A stretch of 64,000 nucleotides of DNA, taken from contig JAFLBS010000002.1 of NCBI GenBank assembly GCA_017303755.1, positions 372,001-436,000 on the forward strand, read 5' to 3'. The position numbers were made by a program, and so were the translations under genes. Positions 44,127 through 50,847 of this stretch are shown piece by piece. A model generated the notes under the pieces. It had not been told where the DNA came from. It did not search any database and worked only from the letters and a program-made list of their open reading frames with translations. This DNA is from Flavobacteriales bacterium. Lineage in GTDB: Bacteria; Bacteroidota; Bacteroidia; Flavobacteriales; Flavobacteriaceae. Every line of letters begins with the position of its first letter. Position 1 is the stretch's first letter.

Positions 44127-44201
44127 GGAACAGTAGTGTACGTGGTGTGCCGTCTCGTCATTATTGACAAGAAGGTATTCGTTCAACTCGAATCTGTTCC
44201 G
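44127..44201 (+). tRNA. tRNA-like, anticodon unclear
   Basis: Acceptor GGAACAG/CTGTTCC (7/7), T-arm ATTCG/CGAAT with TTCAACT. The anticodon arm is TCTCGTC/GACAAGA (6 of 7 pairs) closing the six-base loop ATTATT, so there is no canonical seven-base loop and the anticodon (TAT, or CAT if the stem opens) cannot be assigned. D-arm pairs only by wobble. Discriminator G. Last member of the linear array. Confidence 0.7.
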
Positions 44202-44243
44202 CAATTAGGTGTAATTAGTAATAACCAATAAAAAAATAGAACA

Positions 44244-45254
44244 ATGGAATTTAAAAAATATAATTCAATCGAAAATGCGTACCAAACAGAAGTTTTGGAA
44301 CAAATTATAAAACATGGTTTTGAAAAAGAAACCTATTTAGTACAAGAAAAAGTACACGGTGCTAACTTCTCATTCCACACCGATGGAAGTGAAGTAAAAA
44401 TAGCCAAACGTTCTGGATTTATTGAAGAAAATGAGGTTTTTTACAACGCTCAAACGGTAGCCAAAAACTACTATGAACGTGTAGTGAATTTGTTCGCCAA
44501 AGTAAAAGAACGCTTTCCAGAGACTCAAACCATTGCAATTTTCGGAGAATTGTACGGCGGATTTTACAATCATCCGAATGTAACTCCAAATAAAGAAGCA
44601 ATTAAAGTTCAAAAAGGTATTGATTACAATCCAGATAACGATTTTTATGCTTTTGACATCAAAATCAATGAAAACGAATTCATGGATGTAGAACTGGCAA
44701 ACGAATTCTTTGAAACCATTGGATTCTTTTATGCTAAAACGCTCTTCAAAGGCAGTTTGAAAGAAGCATTGGAATACCCAAATGACTTCAATTCATTAAT
44801 TCCAGCTTGGTTAGGATTGCCAGTTTTGGAAAATAATATAGCGGAAGGTGTTATCATCCGACCAGGAAAAACGCATTTCTTTGGTAACGGTTCTCGAGTA
44901 ATTTTGAAAAATAAAAACGAAAAGTGGAGCGAGAAATCAAAGGATAGAAGCGAACGTAGATCAACTGAAACAGTTGTTTTGTCTGAGGTAGCGGAAAATG
45001 TTTGGAACGAATTGCAACTTTTTTTAACCATCAACCGATTGTACAATGTATTGAGTAAAGAAGGCGAATTTACACCTAAAATATTGGGTAAATTAATTGG
45101 ATTGTTTGCGCAAGATGCACTAACCGATTTTATGAAGGAACACAGCAGTGCATTTGATGAATTAGAAAAAGAAGAACGCAAATTGATTACCAAACGATTG
45201 AATAATTCTTCAACTAAATTGATTAAAGAAGAATTCATGACATTAAAAGTATAA
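44244..45254 (+). CDS. T4 Rnl2-type RNA ligase
   Basis: 336 residues, close in length and layout to phage T4 RNA ligase 2 (334). Nucleotidyltransferase motifs in order: I EKVHGANF (nucleophile Lys36), Ia AKRSG, III FGELYGGF, IIIa DFYAFDIKI, IV IAEGVIIRPG, V VILKNKNEKWSEK; then the helical C-terminal domain (TINRLYNVLSKEGE; GKLIGLFAQDAL) typical of Rnl2. It seals 3'-OH/5'-phosphate nicks in duplex RNA using ATP. It starts 43 bases after the last tRNA-like gene, so it is probably expressed with the array. Confidence 0.93.
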   Translation: MEFKKYNSIENAYQTEVLEQIIKHGFEKETYLVQEKVHGANFSFHTDGSEVKIAKRSGFIEENEVFYNAQTVAKNYYERVVNLFAKVKERFPETQTIAIFGELYGGFYNHPNVTPNKEAIKVQKGIDYNPDNDFYAFDIKINENEFMDVELANEFFETIGFFYAKTLFKGSLKEALEYPNDFNSLIPAWLGLPVLENNIAEGVIIRPGKTHFFGNGSRVILKNKNEKWSEKSKDRSERRSTETVVLSEVAENVWNELQLFLTINRLYNVLSKEGEFTPKILGKLIGLFAQDALTDFMKEHSSAFDELEKEERKLITKRLNNSSTKLIKEEFMTLKV

Positions 45255-45270
45255 TTAAAAAACAAAAATT

Positions 45271-45591
45271 ATGAGACAAGATATACTAAACAGATTTTTG
45301 ACCAATACCGACGAAACGGGAAGGTTTATTGTGAAATCGCGCATTACTGGAATCACTTATTTTGTTGAGCCAATTTACAACGGTAAGACTCCAGAATGGG
45401 GCGATGTAGATCCGGCGACCAAAAAAATAACCGGAAATTACGGTTCCAAATACACGGGCGCAGTCACTAAAAAAGAATCGCTCATCACCGAAGATAATGG
45501 TTTTGTAAACATTGGTTTCTTCAAAGGAAGTCCATTCGGAGCCATTGATCAGCGCGATAAAGCACATCAAATGCGATTAGGATTAAATTAA
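45271..45591 (+). CDS. Small protein of unknown function linked to the RNA ligase
   Basis: 106 residues, 16 bases after the ligase gene, so probably in the same transcript. Beta-rich and charged (GRFIVKSRITGITYFVEPI; PEWGDVDPATKKITGNYG), with no membrane segment. I do not recognise a family. Its place between an RNA ligase and permuted tRNA genes suggests an RNA-binding or ligase accessory role, which is only an inference. Confidence 0.6.
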   Translation: MRQDILNRFLTNTDETGRFIVKSRITGITYFVEPIYNGKTPEWGDVDPATKKITGNYGSKYTGAVTKKESLITEDNGFVNIGFFKGSPFGAIDQRDKAHQMRLGLN

Positions 45592-45598
45592 TTTTTTT

Positions 45599-45640
45599 CT
45601 ACGCAAAATGATTGCGCACTAAGGTTTGAATCTTTGTTCA
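45599..45640 (+). promoter_or_regulatory. Promoter/operator element upstream of permuted tRNAs (copy of 21036-21078)
   Basis: CTACGCAAAATGATTGCGCA, then CTAAGGTTTGAATCTTTG and TTCA. Compared with the rtcB copy there are a few substitutions and one deleted base; poly-T precedes and A-rich sequence follows in both. Contains the CGCAA/TTGCG inverted repeat and a -7-like AATCTTTG. It begins eight bases after the stop of the previous gene. Confidence 0.75.
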
Positions 45641-45675
45641 GAGAAAATAAAAACGTTCTTTAACAGAAGATAATA

Positions 45676-45810
45676 ATGATACTAAGCAAGTCTTGTTGGG
45701 TGTTTCTGGACAGCACTATTGTAGTACTCGTTTCGCTTACGCGAATGATGAAGTACTGTTCAACTTGGCTTGGAGGTTTTACGGCTTTTTTCCAAATAAA
45801 AAGCCCATAA
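45676..45810 (+). CDS. Possible small ORF (44 aa) leading into the permuted tRNAs, uncertain
   Basis: ATG at 45676 (start MILSKSCWVFLDS), TAA at 45808-45810 inside the first tRNA half. It overlaps a two-tier hairpin (AGTACT/AGTACT with TTCGC-TTAC-GCGAA, 45723-45757) and a GGCTTTTT/AAAAAGCC hairpin (45783-45805). No homology is recognised and the region may instead be a structured leader RNA. Confidence 0.3.
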   Translation: MILSKSCWVFLDSTIVVLVSLTRMMKYCSTWLGGFTAFFQIKSP

Positions 45811-45882
45811 TCTATGGGTCGTGGGTTCGAGTCCCACTTCCGATTATATCGGAATAGTTCAGTACGGTTAGAACAATAGACT
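45806..45882 (+). tRNA. Circularly permuted tRNA, probable Met(CAT)
   Basis: The 3' half comes first: CATAA (34-38), TCTAT (39-43), GGGTC, T-arm GTGGG-TTCGAGT-CCCAC, acceptor TTCCGAT (45838-45844). After T and AT comes the 5' half: acceptor ATCGGAA (45848-45854), TA, D-arm GTTC...GAAC with GG in the loop, A, ATAGA (27-31), CT (32-33). Every stem is perfect: acceptor 7/7, D 4/4, anticodon 5/5, T 5/5. Joining CT to CATAA restores the loop CTCATAA of Met tRNAs. In normal order no comparable cloverleaf can be drawn. Confidence 0.85.
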
Positions 45883-45967
45883 TGGATACGTAGGTTCGAA
45901 TCCTACATACACATCTGCGTGTATTTGACAGTGGCTGTCGCCCAAACAGACTCAAAATCTGTTTTAT
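45883..45967 (+). tRNA. Second circularly permuted tRNA, probable Leu(CAA)
   Basis: 3' half first: variable-arm strand GATA, C, T-arm GTAGG-TTCGAAT-CCTAC, acceptor ATACACA (45907-45913). Four bases later the 5' half: CGTGTAT (6 of 7 pairs with the acceptor), TT, GAC...GTC with GG in the loop, anticodon stem ACAGA/TCTGT with loop CTCAAAA (anticodon CAA), T, then TATC pairing with GATA to make a class II variable arm. The break is in the variable arm. The D-arm to anticodon spacing is longer than normal. Less certain than the Met copy. Confidence 0.65.
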
Positions 45968-45987
45968 CAGAGTAGCATAGCTCTTAA

Positions 45988-46242
45988 AATGAATGTACCA
46001 CAAAGAAAACGGTGGTGTTTTTGTCGGCAATTGAGAAAAATAAGTGTTCAAATTTTGCACTCAAACACAACCCGAAAAAGGAATTGTTTTTTGAAAAAAG
46101 GATCGCGTTAGCCGTTCGACCGCAGTTTACGATTGCGTACAATCTGCAACTGCACAACAACCAACAACCGATCACAGACGCATTAAACCTTCCAATTTCC
46201 GTTAGTGTCGGAGGACGAATACAAACCGTTTTCTTATTTTAA
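45988..46242 (+). pseudogene. Possible C-terminal remnant of an outer-membrane beta-barrel protein
   Basis: The frame is open from 45988 to the TAA at 46242 without a good start (GTG at 46012). The end, FTIAYNLQ...ISVSVGGRIQTVFLF, has alternating strands and a terminal Phe as in outer-membrane barrels. No upstream part is found. It may be a gene fragment left by rearrangement, or chance. Confidence 0.3.
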
Positions 46243-46249
46243 AATAATG

Positions 46250-46613
46250 TTGAATGAAAAGAAGATTGTTCTTAGAAGGCAGAAGGCAGATTTTAGAAAG
46301 CAGAAGTCAGAAAAAAGAAAATAGAGAATAGAACATAGACAGCAGAAGGCAGAAACAAGACAGTAGAAACCTTAGCGTCTTAGCGTCTTTGCGAGAAGAA
46401 TTGTTGAAGTTACAGTCTCAGTTTTCAGAATTCAGAATGCAGAAAATAGAAAGCAAATTTCAGAAAAATCTGTGAGAATTAGTAAAATCAGCGTCATCCG
46501 CGTTCCAAACAGTATGAGCAAAGCGAATACTCACAAACAAGATGTCAAAAACCTTTGCGCCCTAGTGCCTTCGTGGCAAAAGAAAAGCGTCTTCGAAAAA
46601 AAAAATAGAAATA
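46250..46613. repeat. Intergenic dispersed repeats upstream of the SPFH gene
   Basis: Simple AGAAGGCAGAAGGCAGA/AGAAAGCAGA repeats (46270-46360), CTTAGCGTCTTTGCGAGAAG, AAATCAGCGTCATCCGCGTT, GAGCAAAGCGAATACTCAC and TGCCTTCGTGGCAAAAG. The same words occur at 22562-22820, 27895-27940 and 47760-48110. No gene seen. Confidence 0.7.
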
Positions 46614-47711
46614 ATGATTAAAAGAATTACAATTCAAGCGTACCAAGTAGGTTTGGTATTTGAAAAAAGAAAATTAGTGGAAGTATTGCAAGAAGGTAAC
46701 TTCTGGATTTTCGGTAACAAAGAAGTTCAGATCTTCGAAATGAAACAGTCGTTTGTGGCGCCTGTCGAGTTGAGCCTTTTGTTGCAAAACGAAGTATTGG
46801 CCTCACTATTGGAGGTAGTTGAGGTTGCCGATAACGAAATCGCTTTGTACTTTGTAAACGGTATTTTTAAAGAAGTATTAGCTACAGGTAGATACGCATT
46901 CTGGAAAGGCTACAGCGAAAACAAATTCATCAAAGCTGATATTTCTAAAGTGAACATTACTGAGCAAATTCCTTTGACTTTATTGGAAAACTTGAAATTG
47001 CGTGTGTTGGTGCGTAAATTCCAAGTAATGAACTACGAAAAAGCCTTGTTGTTTGTCAACGGTGCTTTTGTCAGAGAATTGGCAGCCGGAATGTATTACT
47101 TCTGGAACAATGCGATTTCAGTTGAGGTGAAAACCATCGACGTGCGTATGCAGCAAATGGAAATCTCGGGTCAGGAGTTGTTGACCAAAGATAAAGCCGC
47201 TTTGCGCATCAATTTCTTCGTGCGTTACCAAGTGAATGATGTGGTGAAAGCCTTGGTAGACAACAAAGATTTTGACAAACAATTGTATGTGTTAATGCAG
47301 TTGGCGTTGAGAGCATTTGTGGGTGGATTTACTTTAGATGAATTGTTGTCAAGAAAAGACAGCTTGGCTAAAGAAATAGTAGCAGAAGCTTCAACCAAAA
47401 TCAGCAATTTAGGTTTGACGGTTTCTGATGCGGGTATCAGAGACGTTATCTTACCTGGTGATATGAAAGAAATCATGAATCAGGTGTTGGTGGCCGAAAA
47501 GAAAGCTCAAGCCAACAGCATCATGCGTCGTGAAGAAACTGCCGCTATGAGAAGCATGCTCAACACCGCCAAATTGATGGAAGAAAACGAAATGCTTTGG
47601 AAGTTGAAAGAGATGGAATACGTAGAAAAAATTGCCGACAGAATTGGTGAAATCACCATCTCAGGTAGCGGAAACGTCATCAGTCAATTGAAAGAGATTT
47701 TTGTTAAATAG
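46614..47711 (+). CDS. SPFH/Band-7 (slipin-like) protein
   Basis: 365 residues. Two repeats of a short beta module (YQVGLVFEKRKLVEVLQEGNF; YEKALLFVNGAFVRELAAGMYYFWN) lead into a Band-7 domain (VDVRMQQMEISGQELLTKDKAALRINFFVRYQV) and a helical tail (EIMNQVLVAEKKAQANSIMRREETAAMRSMLNTAKLMEEN). No N-terminal membrane helix is obvious. Slipins have been noted in RtcB/RNA-repair operons of other bacteria. Here it lies between the RNA ligase locus and an ERI-1-like exonuclease, all on the plus strand. Confidence 0.85.
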   Translation: MIKRITIQAYQVGLVFEKRKLVEVLQEGNFWIFGNKEVQIFEMKQSFVAPVELSLLLQNEVLASLLEVVEVADNEIALYFVNGIFKEVLATGRYAFWKGYSENKFIKADISKVNITEQIPLTLLENLKLRVLVRKFQVMNYEKALLFVNGAFVRELAAGMYYFWNNAISVEVKTIDVRMQQMEISGQELLTKDKAALRINFFVRYQVNDVVKALVDNKDFDKQLYVLMQLALRAFVGGFTLDELLSRKDSLAKEIVAEASTKISNLGLTVSDAGIRDVILPGDMKEIMNQVLVAEKKAQANSIMRREETAAMRSMLNTAKLMEENEMLWKLKEMEYVEKIADRIGEITISGSGNVISQLKEIFVK

Positions 47712-48132
47712 TTGTTAAGCCACTGATTCACTGATTTTAAAAGATGTGAATTGGTGGTTTTGTTGTAAGTGTTCAGTGTTCATTGTTTATTGTTCATAAT
47801 CTTGAGACGAGATTGTAGAAACTTTGGGACTTAGCGTCTTTGCGAGAAACTATTTATCAGTTTTCAGTTTAAAAAATTAGCGACAATCAGTTGCATCTGT
47901 TTTATCCGCGTTCCAACTTGTATGAGCAAAGCGAATAATTCAGAATTTAGATAAAATCAGCGCAAATCAGCAAAATCAGCGTCATCCGCGTTCCAACCTG
48001 TATGAGCAAAGCGAATACTCACCAGAAAAGATTAGAAAACTTCGCGCCTCAGTGCCTTCGTGGCAAAAAAAATAAAAATAACTTAGCGCCTTTAAGCCTT
48101 CACAGTAAAATCGCGCCTTAAAAATTTAAAAA
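47712..48132. repeat. Intergenic dispersed repeats downstream of the SPFH gene
   Basis: Copies of GTGTTCAGTGTTCA, GACTTAGCGTCTTTGCGAG, two of ATCCGCGTTCCAAC...TGTATGAGCAAAGCGAAT (47909-47937, 47985-48017), AAATCAGCGCAAATCAGC and TGCCTTCGTGGCAAAAAA. They repeat the upstream gap (46250-46613), so the SPFH gene is flanked by the same elements. No gene seen. Confidence 0.7.
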
Positions 48133-48678
48133 ATGAAAACAACAGATAAAATAATCATCATTGATTTAGAAGCCACATGTTGGCAAGGAAGTGTCCCGAG
48201 TGGACAAGAAAATGAAATCATCGAGATTGGTTTGGCAGTATTAGACACGCAAACCGGTCAGATTTCGAAGAATCAAGGTATATTGATTCGGCCGCAACGC
48301 TCCAAAGTGAGTCCGTTTTGCACCGAATTGACTACCATAACCCAAGAAATGCTCGATCAAAACGGCGTTCTTTTTGAAGACGCCATCAACCAATTGATCG
48401 ACGAGTACAATCCCGATTTATACACTTGGGCAAGCTATGGTCAATACGACTTAAACATGCTCAAAAAACAGTGTAAATCGTTTGGAGTGGCTTACCCAAT
48501 GGGCGACGAGCACATCAACGTAAAAGTGTGGTTTGCCGAACTCTTCGGTTTGCAAAAACCAACCGGAATGAACGGCGCACTCCATTTACTCAACATTCCT
48601 CTTGAAGGAACGCATCACCGAGGCATAGACGATGCCAAAAACATCGCCAAAATTTTGCACTGGTGTTTGCAACAATAA
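48133..48678 (+). CDS. ERI-1/KapD-like 3'-5' exonuclease (DEDDh)
   Basis: 181 residues. DEDDh motifs: Exo I IIIIDLEATCW near residue 9, Exo II YTWASYGQYDLNML near 97, Exo III THHRGIDDAKNIAKIL near 160. The segment PFCTELTTITQEMLDQ is typical of the ERI-1/3'hExo group, which trims RNA 3' ends. A DNA-polymerase proofreading subunit is less likely given that segment. It fits an end-trimming role next to RNA ligases. Confidence 0.85.
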   Translation: MKTTDKIIIIDLEATCWQGSVPSGQENEIIEIGLAVLDTQTGQISKNQGILIRPQRSKVSPFCTELTTITQEMLDQNGVLFEDAINQLIDEYNPDLYTWASYGQYDLNMLKKQCKSFGVAYPMGDEHINVKVWFAELFGLQKPTGMNGALHLLNIPLEGTHHRGIDDAKNIAKILHWCLQQ

Positions 48679-48682
48679 AAGA

Positions 48683-48706
48683 AAACCACGGCGAGAGTCG
48701 TGGTTT
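48683..48706 (+). terminator. Terminator after the exonuclease
   Basis: AAACCACG and CGTGGTTT pair around an eight-base loop and are followed by T. It ends the plus-strand RNA-repair run. Confidence 0.85.
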
Positions 48707-48747
48707 TTTATTTAAGCTAAATTGATTTTCAAATTAATCTAAGTTTT

Positions 48748-48838
48748 GATGGCGTTCCCCAAAGGGTCGGGCTTTTCGCTCCAATCTTTTGCTTTTGAAA
48801 AAAAAGCAAAAGGATTTCCACTTCAATCCCTAACGCAA
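48748..48838. repeat. Dispersed intergenic repeat (copy of 19236-19308)
   Basis: TGGCGTTCCCCAAAGGGTCG, GGCTTTTCGCTCC, ATCTTTTGC, AAAAGGATTTCCACTTCAA and CCCTAACGC follow the same order as the copy beside the WYL gene. Non-coding. Confidence 0.6.
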
Positions 48839-48869
48839 AATAGCGGTTTAAATAGATAAAATGTTTATG

Positions 48870-50009
48870 CTATTCGTTCGGAATTGCCCAAAAAACAGAC
48901 GGATTATTAGTTTTATAATAGGTGAATTTTACACCTGTTTTGCTGTTGGTTTGCTCTTTTTTTTGTGGTGATTGCTCTATACCATCCAACGGAAGTAATT
49001 CAACATAAGTAACTTCTTTATCGCTTTTCCAAGTTTCAGTATCGTATTGACTTACCAATGGTGTTTCCATTCGATAAAGATTTTTGGCCATGTACACTTC
49101 CAAATAGTATTCCTTGGTTTGTGAGCTTTTTCGATTCCAATTGGCATCCGGATTTAAAATCAAGGTTTTACCGTTGATTAATCGTTCACGTACTTCTCCC
49201 AAGCCCAAAAGTTCGCCTTTTTCATTCATTACATAAGCATCAAAAGTAGGGTCAACCCAAATCCATTTTTCTAAATCTTCACTGTATACCATATTGATTA
49301 CGTGGCAGTCGTCAAACTTCGTTTCTTTTGGCATACATGTAACGTAACGCGATTTGAATCCCATTGCTAAATAACATTCGTTGAGTACAGTCGCCATCAT
49401 TCGGCAATTCACACCACGCTTGTCGGTTGAACATACTTTTATCAAATCAATGGCATTTTTTTGAGTTGGATTATCACTGCTTCCATCGTGACGTATAGTA
49501 TTGTGTACCCAATGCAATAAATTCAGTATTTTAGAAATTTCATTTCCACTTCCAGCAATTGAATCCAAACGAAGATCTTTTCTAATTTTTACTAAATTAG
49601 GATCATCCATTGATTGATAACTGAATTTTGGTACAAAGCGATTGTCGTTTGCATCATAAATAGCCGCTTTTTGCAAACGTTGTAAATACGATTCTTCATA
49701 TTTGATTTGTGTAACTGCTTTTTTGTTGCCATTGAGCAGTACAACAAAATTAAACTCTGTTTTCTCTGTGATGGGTACTGTAATCGAATCAATATCAGTA
49801 ATGAACGTTACATCTTCACCAAGTGCCGAAGTAACAAAAACATCAGGGTTAATTTCAGGTGATATTTTCCAACCTGATTTCTTAAATTCTTTCCCATTAC
49901 GAATGTCAACCATCTCAGAGTTGGCTTTAATAATGGGAAGGTTTTTTTGAGCGATTACGTTTTGATAAACAATAGAAAGAAATAAAAACAGAGAGAGTTT
50001 TAGGTTCAT
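48870..50009 (-). CDS. Exported transglutaminase-like protein
   Basis: 379 residues with a signal peptide (LKLSLFLFLSIVYQNVIAQ). Transglutaminase-core residues are visible: Cys in CSTDKRGVNCRMMATVL (GVNC, near residue 205), His in DDCHVINMVYS and Asp in WIWVDPTFDAY, so the triad is complete. Such periplasmic proteins are thiol proteases or protein cross-linkers; the substrate is unknown. Confidence 0.82.
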   Translation of the reverse strand: MNLKLSLFLFLSIVYQNVIAQKNLPIIKANSEMVDIRNGKEFKKSGWKISPEINPDVFVTSALGEDVTFITDIDSITVPITEKTEFNFVVLLNGNKKAVTQIKYEESYLQRLQKAAIYDANDNRFVPKFSYQSMDDPNLVKIRKDLRLDSIAGSGNEISKILNLLHWVHNTIRHDGSSDNPTQKNAIDLIKVCSTDKRGVNCRMMATVLNECYLAMGFKSRYVTCMPKETKFDDCHVINMVYSEDLEKWIWVDPTFDAYVMNEKGELLGLGEVRERLINGKTLILNPDANWNRKSSQTKEYYLEVYMAKNLYRMETPLVSQYDTETWKSDKEVTYVELLPLDGIEQSPQKKEQTNSKTGVKFTYYKTNNPSVFWAIPNE

Positions 50010-50307
50010 AGTGAAGCTTTTTTTTTGAGTAACTTAGTTTGGTAATTTATTTAAATAATTAACGAATATAAATTCAAATTATTTTAAAGTTACTGATTGT
50101 TCGGATTCGCACTGATTTTTAAACCAGTACCAATCCGTTTCATCTTTATCATCTGTGGTAAAACGTTGTTGATTTGATAGAAAATTTGAAGTCTTCAGTC
50201 GCAGTCACAGTTTTCATGAAACAGTACGCAATTTTCCCACAGTCTTGCAGTCTCACAATCCTAAAGTCTTGCAGTCTTATAGTCTTAAAATCTAAAGATC
50301 CAACAAT
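50010..50307. repeat. Intergenic gap with short slipped repeats
   Basis: After about 90 A/T-rich bases come degenerate tandem words (CAGTCTTGCAGTCTCACAA, CTAAAGTCTTGCAGTCTTA, TAGTCTTAAAATCTAAAG). Similar words occur at 1240-1280, 54860-54920 and 59450-59490. No gene seen. Confidence 0.6.
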
Positions 50308-50688
50308 CTATTTCATCGAATGAAACCCAATCGTATTTCCTTCGGTATCCATAGCAATACCACAAAAACCATGTTCGCCAATTGGGAATTTTTCCTGCAA
50401 TACAGTTCCACCCGCATCTGTAACACGAGAAAGTTCAACTGAGCTGTCGTCACAGGCAAAATAGACCAAAGTTCCGCCGCCTCCAGGTTCCATATCTTTC
50501 ATTTTGCACAAAGCGCCGCTAATATTTCTTCCGCCTTCTTCCCAAGGAAAACACAACATTTGTAAGTCGCCAAAATCACCTGGAGCTTCCATTGGCATCA
50601 TGGTGATTTGAAATACTGTTTCATAAAATTTCTGGGCGCGTGCCATATCCGACACGTAAATTTCGACCCAAGTAAAAGGATTTTTCAT
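50308..50688 (-). CDS. VOC-family (glyoxalase/dioxygenase fold) protein
   Basis: 126 residues from the ATG at 50688; an in-frame ATG further upstream would add an unlikely 21 residues. Seen: WVEIYVSDMARAQKFYETVF at the start and GGTVLQEKFPIGEHGFCGIAMDTEGNTIGFHS at the end, as in bacterial VOC proteins. Metal-dependent fold with many possible reactions; substrate unknown. Confidence 0.88.
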   Translation of the reverse strand: MKNPFTWVEIYVSDMARAQKFYETVFQITMMPMEAPGDFGDLQMLCFPWEEGGRNISGALCKMKDMEPGGGGTLVYFACDDSSVELSRVTDAGGTVLQEKFPIGEHGFCGIAMDTEGNTIGFHSMK

Positions 50689-50783
50689 GTTTTTATTGAT
50701 TAAATGATTGTTGCTCAAATTTAAAAAAATGTTTTTAAAACAAAAACTCAAGTTGAATAATAATCGATTTTAAATAAAAAAAA

Positions 50784-50803
50784 CTACATCAATATTGATG
50801 TAG
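50784..50803 (-). terminator. Terminator of the SDR gene
   Basis: CTACATCAATATTGATGTAG is a perfect palindrome, followed on the minus strand by a T run. It lies 45 bases downstream of the SDR stop. Confidence 0.8.
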
Positions 50804-50847
50804 CTTTTAGTTTTCGATTGTTTCTGGTTCCTAACTTTTTAGTGAAT

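Noticed and set aside
43299-44201. A CRISPR array, because of regularly spaced similar units of 70-85 bases
   Set aside because: The units are different tRNA cloverleaves, not identical repeats with unique spacers, and no cas gene is present.
45770-45844. Reading the first tRNA of the second cluster in normal order, with TTGGAG pairing to TTCCGA
   Set aside because: This leaves no D-arm, no proper anticodon arm and a wobble-rich acceptor; the permuted reading pairs all stems perfectly.
45919-45998. Reading the Leu(CAA)-like gene in normal order with acceptor GTGTATT/AATGTAC
   Set aside because: The acceptor would have several wobble pairs and no T-arm with TTC would be present; the permuted reading uses the good T-arm upstream.
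45812-46060. A minus-strand ORF of 82 codons over the permuted tRNAs
   Set aside because: Its C-terminal end (GSGTRTHDP) is another typical antisense-tRNA artefact.
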